Shown here piece after piece: positions 6,786 through 16,991 of a DNA stretch of 60,199 nucleotides. The notes below the pieces were generated by a model. The model did no database searches, was not told the DNA's origin, and saw nothing but the letters and a program-made list of their open reading frames with translations. Both the position numbers and the translations under genes were made by a program. The DNA comes from Endozoicomonas atrinae (GTDB taxonomy: Bacteria > Pseudomonadota > Gammaproteobacteria > Pseudomonadales > Endozoicomonadaceae): contig NZ_LUKQ02000006.1 in NCBI RefSeq assembly GCF_001647025.1, positions 1 through 60,199 on the forward strand, given 5' to 3'. The stretch's first letter is position 1. Each line of letters begins with the position of its first letter.

Positions 6786-9323
6786 ATGAGCGGGAAACAA
6801 ACCCTGGTAGTCGTCGGTAATGGCATGGTCGGTCACAGCTTTATGGAAAAGCTGGTGGCTGCTGGTGGATTAGAGCACTACCAGGTGGTTGTTTTTGGTG
6901 AAGAGTCACGCCCTGCATACGACCGTGTTCACCTTTCCGAATTTTTCAGTGGTCGAAGTGCCGAAGACCTGTCCATGGTGCCGGAAGGTTTCTATCAGGA
7001 GAACGGTATTGATCTGATTCTTGATGAAGCGGTTGTTGCCATTGACCGAGATGCCCGGGAATTAACCACCAATAAAGAGAGAAGTATTCATTACGACAAG
7101 CTGGTTCTGGCCACCGGCTCCTATCCTTTTGTGCCACCAGTACCCGGTCATGAGCGGGACAACTGTTTTGTGTACCGTACCATTGAGGATCTGGAAGCCA
7201 TTGCCAGAGCGGCTGGCAGCAGCAGGGTTGGCACCGTTGTCGGTGGCGGGCTGTTGGGGCTGGAAGCCGCCAAAGCGTTAAAAGATCTTGGCCTTGAAAC
7301 CCATGTGGTTGAATTTGCACCCCGTTTGATGGCTGTTCAGGTGGATGATGGCGGTGGTGCCATGCTTCGACAGAAGATTGAAGCGCTTGGCGTGCAAATC
7401 CATACCGGCAAGAACACCCAGCTGATCACTGATGGTGAGGGCGCAGTCCATCAAATGCAGTTCGCTGATGGTGAGGTGCTGAATACCGATATTGTGCTGT
7501 TCTCTGCGGGTATTCGTCCACGGGATGAACTGGCAAAACAGGCAGATCTGGCCATGGGAGAGCGAGGTGGCATTGTTATCAATAATGACTGCCTGACCTC
7601 GGATCAATCGATTTACGCCATTGGTGAGTGTGCGCTGTGGGAAAACCGGATTTTTGGTCTGGTCGCTCCCGGTTATCAAATGGCCCAGGTAGCGGTTGAT
7701 CATTTAACCGGTAACGGTAATAGCCAGTTTACCGGCGCAGATATGAGTACCAAGCTAAAACTGATGGGCGTTGATGTGGCCAGTATTGGTGATGCTCATG
7801 GCAATACAAAAGGCTCACTGAGTTACCAGTTCATTGACCAGGAAAAACAGGTTTATAAAAAGCTGGTCGTATCCAAAACCAAAAAGAGAGTTCTGGGTGC
7901 CGTTCTGGTCGGGGATGCAGACGACTATGGAACGTTACTGCAAATGATGTTGAATGGCATTGTGCCTCCGGCTAACCCTGCTGAGTTGATTTTACCTCAG
8001 AGTGATGGCTCTGCCAGTGCTGGAATGGGGGTGGCTGCACTGCCGGAAACGGCCCAGATCTGTTCTTGCTTCAATGTGAGTAAGGGGGATCTGGTCGGTG
8101 CGGTGGCCGGAGGTTGCCAGGATATTGCCGCACTTAAAGCAGAAACCAATGCCGGAACCGGCTGCGGTGGTTGTGCCCAGCTGGTAAAGCAGGTGCTCGA
8201 CCACGAGCTGACTCAACTGGGTGTTGAAGTCAAAAAAGATATTTGTGAGCACTTTCCGCATTCAAGGCAGGAACTGTATCACCTGGTCAGGGTTGGCGAG
8301 CTGAAAACGTTCTCCCAGGTGATTGAAAAGCATGGTCGCGGCATGGGTTGTGATATCTGTAAGCCTACCATTGGTTCCATACTGGCTTCCTGCTGGAACG
8401 ATTACATTCTGAAGAGTGATCATGCTCCGCTTCAGGACACCAATGATTATTTCCTGGGGAATATGCAGAAGGATGGTACCTACTCCATTGTGCCACGGGT
8501 TCCCGGCGGTGAAATTACCCCGGAGAAGCTGATTGTGATTGGTGAGGTGGCTAAAGACTTTAATCTCTACACCAAAATCACTGGCGGCCAGCGGATCGAT
8601 CTGTTTGGTGCCCAGGTTAATGAGTTGCCGGCTATCTGGAAGCGGTTGGTGGATGCCGGGTTTGAAACCGGGCATGCCTACGGGAAGTCCCTGAGAACGG
8701 TTAAATCCTGTGTGGGCAGTACCTGGTGCCGCTACGGTGTTCTGGACAGCACCAGCATGGCCATTGCCATTGAGCACCGTTATCGAGGAGTGCGTTCACC
8801 ACATAAAGTCAAAATGGCCGTTTCGGGATGTACCCGGGAGTGCGCCGAAGCCCAGAGTAAGGATGTTGGCGTAATTGCTACCGAGAAGGGCTGGAACCTC
8901 TATGTGGGTGGTAACGGAGGGATGAAACCCCGGCATGCTGACCTGTTTGCCACCGAGCTTGATGATGAAACGCTGGTGAAATACATCGATCGTTTCCTGA
9001 TGTTTTATATTCGAACCGCTGACCGTCTCCAGAGAACGTCGGTCTGGCTGGATAACCTCGAAGGTGGTCTGGATTATCTCAAGTCCGTCATCATGGACGA
9101 CAGTCTTTGTATTAATCAGGAGCTGGAAGATGAGATGACTCACTTGGTCGGAACCTACCAGTGTGAATGGAAAACGACGCTGGAGAGCCCTGAGAAACTC
9201 AAGCGTTTCAGTCATTTCATCAACAGCGACCAGCTGGACAGCAATGTTGTCTTTGTGGATGAACGGGACCAGATACGACCCGCAACGGAACTGGAAAAGA
9301 TTCAGCTGAAGGAGGTGATGTAA
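6786..9323 (+). CDS. nirB: NADH-dependent nitrite reductase, large subunit
   Basis: NirB reduces nitrite to ammonium using NADH, FAD, [2Fe-2S], [4Fe-4S] and siroheme, in the cytosol. From ATG 6786 it is 845 aa, close to E. coli NirB, and a GGGGAAT sequence precedes that ATG; the upstream TTG at 6717 would add a non-conserved leader. The order is: an FAD domain (VVVGNGMVGHSF), an NAD domain (TVVGGGLLGLEAAKAL), two BFD-like Cys clusters (ICSCFNVS...GTGCGGC and GMGCDICKP), then sulfite/nitrite reductase domains. Siroheme/[4Fe-4S] cysteines are in KSCVGSTWCRYG and VSGCTRECAEAQ. It heads the nirB-nirD-reductase-nasA assimilation operon. Confidence 0.95.
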   Translation: MSGKQTLVVVGNGMVGHSFMEKLVAAGGLEHYQVVVFGEESRPAYDRVHLSEFFSGRSAEDLSMVPEGFYQENGIDLILDEAVVAIDRDARELTTNKERSIHYDKLVLATGSYPFVPPVPGHERDNCFVYRTIEDLEAIARAAGSSRVGTVVGGGLLGLEAAKALKDLGLETHVVEFAPRLMAVQVDDGGGAMLRQKIEALGVQIHTGKNTQLITDGEGAVHQMQFADGEVLNTDIVLFSAGIRPRDELAKQADLAMGERGGIVINNDCLTSDQSIYAIGECALWENRIFGLVAPGYQMAQVAVDHLTGNGNSQFTGADMSTKLKLMGVDVASIGDAHGNTKGSLSYQFIDQEKQVYKKLVVSKTKKRVLGAVLVGDADDYGTLLQMMLNGIVPPANPAELILPQSDGSASAGMGVAALPETAQICSCFNVSKGDLVGAVAGGCQDIAALKAETNAGTGCGGCAQLVKQVLDHELTQLGVEVKKDICEHFPHSRQELYHLVRVGELKTFSQVIEKHGRGMGCDICKPTIGSILASCWNDYILKSDHAPLQDTNDYFLGNMQKDGTYSIVPRVPGGEITPEKLIVIGEVAKDFNLYTKITGGQRIDLFGAQVNELPAIWKRLVDAGFETGHAYGKSLRTVKSCVGSTWCRYGVLDSTSMAIAIEHRYRGVRSPHKVKMAVSGCTRECAEAQSKDVGVIATEKGWNLYVGGNGGMKPRHADLFATELDDETLVKYIDRFLMFYIRTADRLQRTSVWLDNLEGGLDYLKSVIMDDSLCINQELEDEMTHLVGTYQCEWKTTLESPEKLKRFSHFINSDQLDSNVVFVDERDQIRPATELEKIQLKEVM

Positions 9324-9679
9324 TGAGCCAGTGGACGACGATCTGTCAGGATGAACAGCTTTCTTCAAACCTTGGCATCTGCGCCCTGGTGGGCAGCCAT
9401 CAGGTTGCTGTATTCCGGGTGAAGGATCAGGTGTTTGCCCTGGAAAATTTTGACCCATTCAGTAATGCCAATGTGATGTCCCGGGGACTTGTGGGTGACC
9501 TTAAGGGCCACCTGGTCGTGGCATCGCCCATCTATAAACAGCACTTTGATTTAGCCAGTGGACAATGTCTGGAAGATGATACGGTCAGTTTGAAGGTGTT
9601 CCCGGTTCGTTTACATGAGGGTGTCGTACAGGTGATGCCCACCCCGCTGGTCGGACACGTTGCTGAACGGGTTGTCTGA
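9323..9679 (+). CDS. nirD: nitrite reductase (NADH) small subunit
   Basis: The 118-aa NirD has the Rieske-like fold without a full set of iron-sulfur ligands, as in the NirD family. Features are an N-terminal WTTICQDEQL strand, VAVFRVKDQVFALENFDPFS and a C-terminal HLVVASPIYKQHFDL block. It partners NirB in cytosolic nitrite reduction. The ATG overlaps the nirB TAA by one base, and its own TGA overlaps the next gene's ATG by one base. Translation of nirB, nirD and the following reductase is therefore probably coupled. Confidence 0.93.
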   Translation: MSQWTTICQDEQLSSNLGICALVGSHQVAVFRVKDQVFALENFDPFSNANVMSRGLVGDLKGHLVVASPIYKQHFDLASGQCLEDDTVSLKVFPVRLHEGVVQVMPTPLVGHVAERVV

Positions 9680-10974
9680 TGAGCCATTATCAAAAGCCGG
9701 ACGGCCGGCAAAAACTGGTGGTCATTGGCAATGGCATGGGCTCGGTCCGGTTTCTTGAGCAGCTGTTTGCCGGTGGTCAGTGTCCTTTTCAAGTGACTGT
9801 GCTCTCTGAAGAAGATTGTCCAGGTTATAACCGGATTCAACTGTCCAAGCTGCTGGCAGGCAGTGTCGATTTGGAAGGGATTCATCTGAAAAGTGCCACC
9901 TGGTATCAGCAGCAGGGTATAAAGCTGCTGATGGGGGAGGACTACCGGGCTATTCAGATTGATCGCTCATTAAAGCGGGTGGTCACTCAAGGTGGTGAGA
10001 CATTCGACTATGACCGTCTTGTTCTTGCCACCGGGTCACTGCCCAATCAGATACCTGTGCCGGGTGCTGACCTTCAGGGGGTCCTCGCGTTTCGCAGTCT
10101 TGCCGATGTCGACTTGATGCTTGAAGCGGGTCAGGGGCAGGCTGTGGTGATAGGCGGCGGTTTGCTGGGGCTGGAGTGTGGCAGTGGTCTGGCAAAGCGG
10201 GGCATGTTGGTGACCATCGTGGATAACATGCCCATTCCCATGGCTCGTCAGCTGGATCAACATGCCGGGCATTTATTGCGCAAGGAACTCGAACGAAGAG
10301 GTATCGCCTTTCGCAGCAGTGCAACGCTGAAATCCTATGAGGGCGTTGATGGTCGGGTTTGTGGTGTGCAGGTTGACGGTGAATATCTACCTGCCTCGCT
10401 GGTGGTGGTGACAGCTGGAGTCAGGCCGAACATACAGCTGATGCAGGAAGCTGGACTGAAGTGCGACCGTGGGGTTCTGGTCAATGACCGGCTGCAGACC
10501 TCTGACCCGGATATTTTTACCGTGGGTGAATGTGCGCAGATGCAGCTGACTTCCGGGCAGGAAACGCAGTCATTGCTGTTTGGTCTGGTTGCTCCGGTTT
10601 ATCGGCATGCTGAAATCGTTGCAGCGTCCCTGCTGGGTGATCAGAGCCAGACGTTTACCCCAGTCCCCATACCGACCAATTTGAAAGTGGATGGCATCAA
10701 CCTGTTTTCCAGTGGTGAATTCAACCCTTCCTGTTTTGTAGAAAAGAGTGATGAACAGAGCGACGAAATAAGCAGGGACGAAGTGATTACGCTTGATGCT
10801 TCAGATGCGGGTATCTATCGCAAGCTGGTACTTCAGAATAATCGGATCAAAGGTGTACTCCTGTACGGCGATGTATCCGATGGTTTGTGGTACCAGACGT
10901 TGATGGAGTCGGGCACTGACATTTCAGCCATCCGGCAACAACTTATTTTCGGGCAGCGTTTTCTGGCTGCATGA
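9679..10974 (+). CDS. FAD/NAD(P)-dependent reductase of the nitrate assimilation operon
   Basis: The 431-aa protein resembles the N-terminal half of NirB and NasB/rubredoxin reductase-type enzymes. An FAD-binding motif VVIGNGMGSVRF lies near residues 14-25 and an NAD-binding motif VVIGGGLLGLECG near 155-168. A third FAD-contact motif, DIFTVGECAQ, is near residue 278. Lying between nirD and nasA, it probably passes electrons from NADH to the assimilatory nitrate reductase, which here ends in a BFD-type [2Fe-2S] domain. There is no C-terminal iron-sulfur domain of its own. The role is inferred from context; the fold is clear. Confidence 0.85.
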   Translation: MSHYQKPDGRQKLVVIGNGMGSVRFLEQLFAGGQCPFQVTVLSEEDCPGYNRIQLSKLLAGSVDLEGIHLKSATWYQQQGIKLLMGEDYRAIQIDRSLKRVVTQGGETFDYDRLVLATGSLPNQIPVPGADLQGVLAFRSLADVDLMLEAGQGQAVVIGGGLLGLECGSGLAKRGMLVTIVDNMPIPMARQLDQHAGHLLRKELERRGIAFRSSATLKSYEGVDGRVCGVQVDGEYLPASLVVVTAGVRPNIQLMQEAGLKCDRGVLVNDRLQTSDPDIFTVGECAQMQLTSGQETQSLLFGLVAPVYRHAEIVAASLLGDQSQTFTPVPIPTNLKVDGINLFSSGEFNPSCFVEKSDEQSDEISRDEVITLDASDAGIYRKLVLQNNRIKGVLLYGDVSDGLWYQTLMESGTDISAIRQQLIFGQRFLAA

Positions 10975-11003
10975 CGGTTCTGTAAAAGGTTCAGGGAAGT
11001 ATC

Positions 11004-13726
11004 ATGGCAGTAAATCAACTGACAAAGGATATCAATACGACATGTGCCTACTGTGGTGTGGGTTGCGGTATTTCCGCAAGGGTCGTTGATTCTGAGTTGC
11101 ACCTGATTGAGATCAAGGGCCGGGAAGATCATCCTGCCAATTATGGTCGCCTCTGTTCCAAGGGAAGCGCCCTGGGAGAAACGGTATCACTGGATGGGCG
11201 TCTTCTTTATCCAAAGGTTCATGGTCGTCAGGTCGTCAGGTCGTCTGGTCTGAAGCGCTGGATGAACTGGTCTCACGGCTGCAGGAAACCATTGAGCACT
11301 ATGGGCCGGACTCTGTGGCTGTTTATGGGTCAGGTCAGCTGCTGACCGAAGACTACTATGTGGCCAATAAACTGATGAAAGGGTTTATTGGCAGTGCCAA
11401 TATGGATACCAACTCCCGGCTCTGCATGGCTTCCACGGTGGCTGGTCAGAAACGAGCGTTCGGCTCCGACACCGTACCGAATACGTATCAGGATCTGGAG
11501 CTGGCTAACCTGCTGGTGCTGGTGGGCTCCAATACCGCCTGGTGCCATCCGGTGTTGTTCCAGCGTATCCGGGCGATGAAAGAACAGCGGCCGGACATGA
11601 AAGTAGTGGTGGTTGACCCAAGGCGCACGGAAACCTGTGATATTGCTGATCTGCATCTGGCCATAAAACCGGGCTCTGATGTGCTGCTGTTTAATGGTCT
11701 GCTTTCGTGGCTTGCTGATCAGGATGCTCTGGATCAGACCTATATAGACAAATACTGCCAGGGTTTTGATCAGGCACTGGAGGCTGCCAGAACCAGCTTT
11801 AGTGATATGCAACAACTGGCGGATGCCTGTGGCGTAGAGGAAAAAGCACTTGTTCAGTTTTATCACTGGTTCTGTGAGACAGAAAAAACGGTGACGGCCT
11901 GGTCACAGGGAGTAAACCAGTCAGCAGCGGGCACTGATAAAGTAAATGCCATGATCAACTGCCATCTGGCGACCGGCCGTATCGGAACGCCCGGCAGTGG
12001 TCCGTTGTCACTGACCGGGCAGCCCAATGCCATGGGTGGCAGGGAAGTGGGTGGGCTGGCAAATCAGCTGGCTGCGCACATGGAGTTTACACCTGAAGAT
12101 GTCGCCAGAGTCGGGCGTTTCTGGCGTGCACCCAATATGGCACAGTCCCCGGGAAAGACAGCGGTTGATCTGTTCAAGTCGATTGACCGGGGGGAGATAC
12201 GTTTTGTCTGGATCATGGGGACAAACCCGGTTGTCAGTCTGCCTGACAGTAACCGCGTAATAAAGGCGCTGAAAAAGTGTCAGACAGTGGTCGTTTCGGA
12301 CTGCATTGAACACACCGATACCGCTGAATTTGCCGATATTTTATTGCCTGCTGCTCCCTGGAGTGAAAAGGATGGCACGGTCACCAACTCTGAACGCCGA
12401 ATTTCCAGGCAGCGGGCACTGTTTCCCCTGGCAGGAGAAGCCAGACCGGACTGGTGGATTATCAGTGAAGTGGCAGGTCGGCTGGGGTTTGCTGAGGCGT
12501 TTGACTACTCCGGCAGTGCCGATATTTTCCGTGAGCATGCGGCGCTTTCCGGTTATGAAAATAACCCTGAGGGAAAAATTCGAGATTTCAATATAGCCCC
12601 TCTGGCTCGAGCCACTGATTCAGAATATGACGCTTTGGAACCGTTTCAATGGCCACTATCAGAGGATAAGGTTCAGGGTGATTTTGATGGTTCCAGGTTG
12701 TCCTCTATCACAAAGCCGGTCATGTCAAACACGGAAAGCAAGGCCCGCTTTTTTAAGGAGGGGGGGTTCTTCACCCAGAATGGCCGAGCGAATTTTATCG
12801 CCACTCCTGTTCACCGCCCGGTAAATACGCCTGGTAAGTCTTATCCATTATTGTTGAATACCGGCCGTGTGCGTGATCACTGGCATACGATGACGCGGAC
12901 AGGGCTTTCAGCCCGTTTGAATCAACATACCGATGAGCCGTTTCTGGCCATACATCCGGACGATGCTGAACGTTACCAGTTGAGTGATCAGGCGCTGTGT
13001 CAGATTTCATCAGAGTTCGGCAATGCGGTGGTGCGGGTTCAGGTTGCTGATGTTCAACGCAGAGGTGAAGTGTTTATGCCCATGCACTGGACGCGTCAGC
13101 ACAGTGAGTCTGGTTTTTCCGGGGTATTGGTGAATCCGGTGCTTGATCCTGTGTCCAAACAACCGGATTTGAAGTTTACCCCAGTGGCTGTTGAGCCCTA
13201 TCAGGCTGAGCAGTATGGCGTCCTGTTAACCAGGGAGAGACTGGCTGTTCGGGATATTGCCTATATGACCGAGGTCCGTATTGAAAATGGCTATCGCTAT
13301 GAAATGGCCAGTAGAAGCCTGGGTCAGCTGTCACTGTTTGCACGGCTCAAGCCATACCAGAAGGTGGAGTATATGGATAATGCAGCAGGTGAGCGGCGTG
13401 TGGCCTGGTTCAGCGTTGCAGAGCTTCAGGCGCTTTGGATAACAGGTCAGACGGTATCGACTTGTGACCGGCAGTGGTTGCAGTCCTGGTTTTGTCAGAG
13501 TGCTTCCATTGAGGAGGCCTGGTGGGCTCTCGCTGGCAATCCTCCCCAGGGTGAAGATGCCGGCAGGCAGGTATGTGCGTGCTTTGGGGTTGGAGAGAAG
13601 ACAATCTGCCGGGCCATTGCGGAGCATGGGTTTACCGATCCTGTTCAGGTGGGCAGCCATTTGAAGGCTGGAACAAACTGTGGGTCCTGTATTCCTGAAA
13701 TCAGAGGGTTAATTGAGCGGGGCTGA
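11004..13726 (+). pseudogene. nasA: assimilatory nitrate reductase catalytic subunit, frameshifted by an 8-bp duplication
   Basis: The gene encodes a molybdopterin nitrate reductase that converts nitrate to nitrite. The N-terminal [4Fe-4S] motif (TCAYCGVGCG ... RLCSKGSA) lies in the first frame (from ATG 11004), while the Mo-bisMGD domains and the C-terminal BFD [2Fe-2S] domain (VCACFGVGE ... GTNCGSC) lie in another frame to TGA 13726. The switch falls in three near-copies of GGTCGTCA at 11223-11246; removing one 8-base copy restores a 904-aa NasA reading GRQVVWSEALDELV. As written, the product stops at 11345. This could be a slippage mutation, a reversible phase switch or an assembly error. 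The rest looks intact, so decay is recent if real. Confidence 0.88.
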
Positions 13727-14092
13727 CAAAGACCATTTATCGATGTTAGAGTGTTACCCGAATCAGGCATTAATGATTTGTTGATAACGATAAAATGCCT
13801 GATAGTTTATCTGTAAATACCAGAGTTGACGTTGTCTGACTGTTGCTTATTAATTGTATTTATTAAAGAAATACAATTGACTCGGATAATGTTAATTGTG
13901 ACTTTCAGTCGGGTATTTAAGAAAACGAATTGAATACGTAATAACCATTAAATGCACACTTTTCGATCTGGTTGATATGGCCTTGCTGATTTGTTGTAAA
14001 ATAAAAGGCTACGCTCATTAATGAGCAAATTATAAATACAGATTAAAAAACGGACGTTCCTGCGCCTGAATGGGCATAGGGATAGTATTAAA
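13727..14092. other. AT-rich intergenic region after nasA
   Basis: No gene is visible. A hairpin with a perfect 10-bp stem (AATTGTATTT at 13852-13861 pairing with AAATACAATT at 13869-13878) lies midway, without a following T-run. The remainder is AT-rich and may carry the promoter of the kinase-like gene. Confidence 0.4.
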
Positions 14093-14833
14093 ATGAAGAT
14101 TTACTCGGAAACAATCCAGGAAATAAAAGCGCTTGTCGAACAGAATGAAATCAAAGACAAGCAGGATATTGAACAATTTCTAGACCGCTGCTCGGAGCTT
14201 GACCCTGTCGCAGAGGGGGTTTATGCCACGGTTTATAACCTTCCCGATGAACCGGATAAGGTGGTTAAGGTGTGCCCTGACAAGAAAGACGGGTATTACA
14301 TTTTTGCCAGGTGGTGCATGACACCGGAAAATCAGAGCAACCCACACCTTCCCATTATTCATCGTGAAGATATCATTACCTTGCCCTGCGGCATGGTGGT
14401 GCGCGTTTACGTGGTTGAACGTCTTTCAGACTTTACAGATGATGGTTCACGGGCCACACAGCCCCAGCATTTTCATGACTATGACTTTGGCCTTTTATGG
14501 GGCTCTTTCAAGGCGGTCATGCAGTCGTTTGGAATGGATAACAGCGAGTTTCCTGAAGAAGTCAAAACACTGGAAGTGTTTGTCGAGAAAATAAAAGTAT
14601 CAAGCTCGCATCTGGTGAAAAGAACGGACAACGACATCTCGGATGTGGTTGATGACAGTATCATTGAATCCCATGAAGAGTTTCTGGAAACACTCTTTGA
14701 TGTATTGACCCAGTTATCAACGGTGGGCTCAATGGATCTTCATGGCGGCAACTTTATGCTTCGTGGTGATACGGTGGTGATTACTGATCCGATTGCTCAC
14801 AAGTATGCGGCGCATAAAATGCAGACTTACTGA
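14093..14833 (+). CDS. atypical protein kinase-like protein (246 aa)
   Basis: No close family is recognised, but kinase-fold landmarks are present in order. A G-x-Y/A-T-V loop at about 42-47 is followed by KVVKVC (Lys 56/59, putative ATP-binding lysine). VVERL (about 107-111) resembles the hinge. SMDLHGGNFML at about 213-223 looks like a catalytic loop with Asp 215, His 217 and Asn 220, and VVITDP at about 228-233 resembles the metal-binding DFG/DP motif. The lobe between is short, as in phage T7-type and other minimal kinases. The gene stands alone and converges with the transporter gene. Its activity and substrate are inferred only; it could equally be a pseudokinase or antibiotic-kinase relative. 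Confidence 0.6.
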   Translation: MKIYSETIQEIKALVEQNEIKDKQDIEQFLDRCSELDPVAEGVYATVYNLPDEPDKVVKVCPDKKDGYYIFARWCMTPENQSNPHLPIIHREDIITLPCGMVVRVYVVERLSDFTDDGSRATQPQHFHDYDFGLLWGSFKAVMQSFGMDNSEFPEEVKTLEVFVEKIKVSSSHLVKRTDNDISDVVDDSIIESHEEFLETLFDVLTQLSTVGSMDLHGGNFMLRGDTVVITDPIAHKYAAHKMQTY

Positions 14834-14858
14834 TGAGTATAATCCAGTTACTTGCACT

Positions 14859-15770
14859 TTATTGAGAGGGTTCTTTTTCCTGGGAACAGAGCCTGAAACT
14901 AAGCTGGAGACGATAGTATTTACATTTTGAGCTAATAGTACTTTCTGCTTTCGCTCTAATACTCTGTAGCTCGTATTTAGTTGGTGATGTATCGTTATGG
15001 GTGGCTATTTCTATATTGACCCATAACCATCTGCCGAGCCAGATCATACTGATACTGGTTTTCTGAATGTTCCAGTCTTCTGAAATGGCATTTCTTATCG
15101 ACTCTGCAAACTCGGGCGCAGCAACATCTTTTAAAAGCAACTGTTTAAAGTTTTTGCGCATTGTCTTCAAAGGGAGCCGAACCAAAAAGAGCAACAGCAA
15201 GATGGTTAGGGTGGAGTCAATATAAGGGGTGACAGGGTGGCTATTCCCCAGTTGGTAAGCTATTGCAAACGCTGCAGCGGCTGCTGCACTGACTGCAGAA
15301 TCAACCAGCCACTCCTGAAATTCAAAATAGATCAGCGGTGATGGTTTTGAGCGGTTCAGCAGGAAAAAAAGAGTGGCGGTAGCACCTCCGACGATTGTTG
15401 AAAAAATCTCATAAGCCAGGGCAAGGTCAAACTCCGGTATATAACCTCCCATGATGAGCTTACAGACAGAAAAGTACAGCAGGGCAAGGCATAGACCCAG
15501 CAAAATGATGCCTTCGAAAAACAGCATTAATGGCTCAAGCGTTGGGTAGCCATATGGGCTTTCAGGTGATGGCGGCAGCTTGACCATCTGGGATATGCGT
15601 ACATTGGCCATCATGGTCAATGTGCAAAGCAGGGAATAACAGCCATCCAGAAGTACGGCATTTGAGTGACTGTATAAGGCGACAAGAATACCGGTCACAC
15701 CAAAAAACAGTTCAAGTAGAACAGAGCAGCGCAGGATGAAGAGTTCATTTAGCTGTAGCCATTGATGCAT
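14859..15770 (-). CDS. cation diffusion facilitator-like membrane transporter
   Basis: The 303-aa protein has about six predicted membrane segments and the cation-efflux layout. TM2-like SNAVLLDGCYSLLCT carries the conserved Asp, and TM5-like EWLVDSAVSAAAAAAF carries a second Asp of the kind that forms the metal site in CDF proteins. A cytosolic C-terminal domain of about 90 residues follows. Usual substrates are Zn2+, Fe2+ or Mn2+; the typical HxxxD pair is not complete, so the metal cannot be predicted. It converges with the kinase-like gene and is not obviously in an operon with its neighbours. Confidence 0.75.
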   Translation of the reverse strand: MHQWLQLNELFILRCSVLLELFFGVTGILVALYSHSNAVLLDGCYSLLCTLTMMANVRISQMVKLPPSPESPYGYPTLEPLMLFFEGIILLGLCLALLYFSVCKLIMGGYIPEFDLALAYEIFSTIVGGATATLFFLLNRSKPSPLIYFEFQEWLVDSAVSAAAAAAFAIAYQLGNSHPVTPYIDSTLTILLLLFLVRLPLKTMRKNFKQLLLKDVAAPEFAESIRNAISEDWNIQKTSISMIWLGRWLWVNIEIATHNDTSPTKYELQSIRAKAESTISSKCKYYRLQLSFRLCSQEKEPSQ

Positions 15771-16213
15771 ATTTTGCTCCTGATTAATCGCTCAGGAGCG
15801 TGAGAATTTGCTCTATACCATCTTCGGAGATGACTAAACTCTTAACCATTGAGCAGTCTCTTGTGTAATGAGGGCATGTAGTCTCAGATTCTCAAATGTT
15901 TCAGTGTAAGGGTGCAGGATTGGCATAAAGGTAATTATTTAAAATCAGCTATGATTTATAGCAAATCATAGTGTTACTTGTGTTTTATTCTACGCAGGAA
16001 TAGAAGTGCTACTCCTTTTCTTCTGGATATCTCAAGGCGGTAATTTTAGACCTCAATGCCCTCAGAAATGAAAAGCTGGATCCTTGTGTTGCAGGTAAGA
16101 AAAGGCTTCGGATGTAAGGGGGGCTCCTTTAACATTGAGCGACCTGCTCTTGTCATGCACAAGTGGCTTTACTCCCCCCTCACTTGATCTCTGGTGCTGT
16201 CGAATTCAAGGTG
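15771..16213. other. intergenic region, no gene seen
   Basis: About 440 bases separate the transporter start from the end of the first dipeptidase gene. A small hairpin (TATGATTT 15950-15957 / AAATCATA 15963-15970) is the only structure noted. It probably contains the transporter promoter, reading leftward. Confidence 0.4.
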
Positions 16214-16789
16214 TTACATGATCCCTTCAGGTGTCTCGTCTTCAGAAATGAAGGGGTAGCTATCCAAGTTTGGCAGCTGGTAGTGCCACCACTCGGTGTT
16301 TAGAGGTTTAAAGCCAGCAATGTTCATCACTCCTGCCAGCAGAAGTCGGTTGCGCTGTGCTTCTTCTGACACCAGATCATTGCCATGGTGGGCCAGTGGG
16401 CGAAAGTCATCAAATATACTGCCCATTTCAAGCTCCCGGCCATAACGGTCAGTGATGGTGAGATCAACAGCAACACCCCTGCAGTGAGGGCAGGGGTCGG
16501 ATTCCGGGTTGCCAACATAGTTAGAGTCAGGCATATGTTTGAACAGGATTTTCTGTGCCGACAGTGGGCGAAAGGCATCCCAGATTTTGAGTCGGAGATT
16601 CAGTGGTTTGAGTAGCTCAATAGCTTTCAGCAGGCATGCTAATGCGTCAGTATGCAGGTAGCATAGGCTGCTTTTGTAAATTGCTTTGCCGGTGAAGTTG
16701 TTGCTACTGGCATAGGCGATATCAAGTGTGACCTGATGGCTTTTTTCGCTAAGTAGAACCAGATTGCCGATACTATTTATTATCGTCAT
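16214..16789 (-). CDS. VanX-type D-alanyl-D-alanine dipeptidase (copy 1)
   Basis: This zinc peptidase hydrolyses D-Ala-D-Ala. VanX landmarks in the 191-aa product are DAFRP (Arg 74, transition-state Arg), the HxxxxxxD zinc motif in PHCRGVAVDLT (His 102, Asp 109) and the ExxH motif in EWWHYQLP (catalytic Glu and third zinc ligand). ATG 16789 was chosen because it aligns with the start of the paralogue next door and follows a GGAG site; an upstream ATG at 16828 would add 13 residues. No vanHA ligase genes are nearby, so a role in peptidoglycan turnover or D-Ala use (DdpX-like) is more likely than glycopeptide resistance. Confidence 0.9.
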   Translation of the reverse strand: MTIINSIGNLVLLSEKSHQVTLDIAYASSNNFTGKAIYKSSLCYLHTDALACLLKAIELLKPLNLRLKIWDAFRPLSAQKILFKHMPDSNYVGNPESDPCPHCRGVAVDLTITDRYGRELEMGSIFDDFRPLAHHGNDLVSEEAQRNRLLLAGVMNIAGFKPLNTEWWHYQLPNLDSYPFISEDETPEGIM

Positions 16790-16991
16790 TGGAGTCTCCA
16801 TACAAAGGCAAATGGCAAGCATAGTCACTATTTCACAGGTTTCCTGTATTTTTGGTGGTGGGGGGACAGTAAAGAAGGTTTGGCTTCTAATGCAGATTAA
16901 GCGTTTTCAGCAAGTGGCCTTTTGACTGTATTTTTTGCCATGGCTTGCTATGGGAAGGGGTTAATACTAAAAAAATAAAGTGAGCAAGCGG

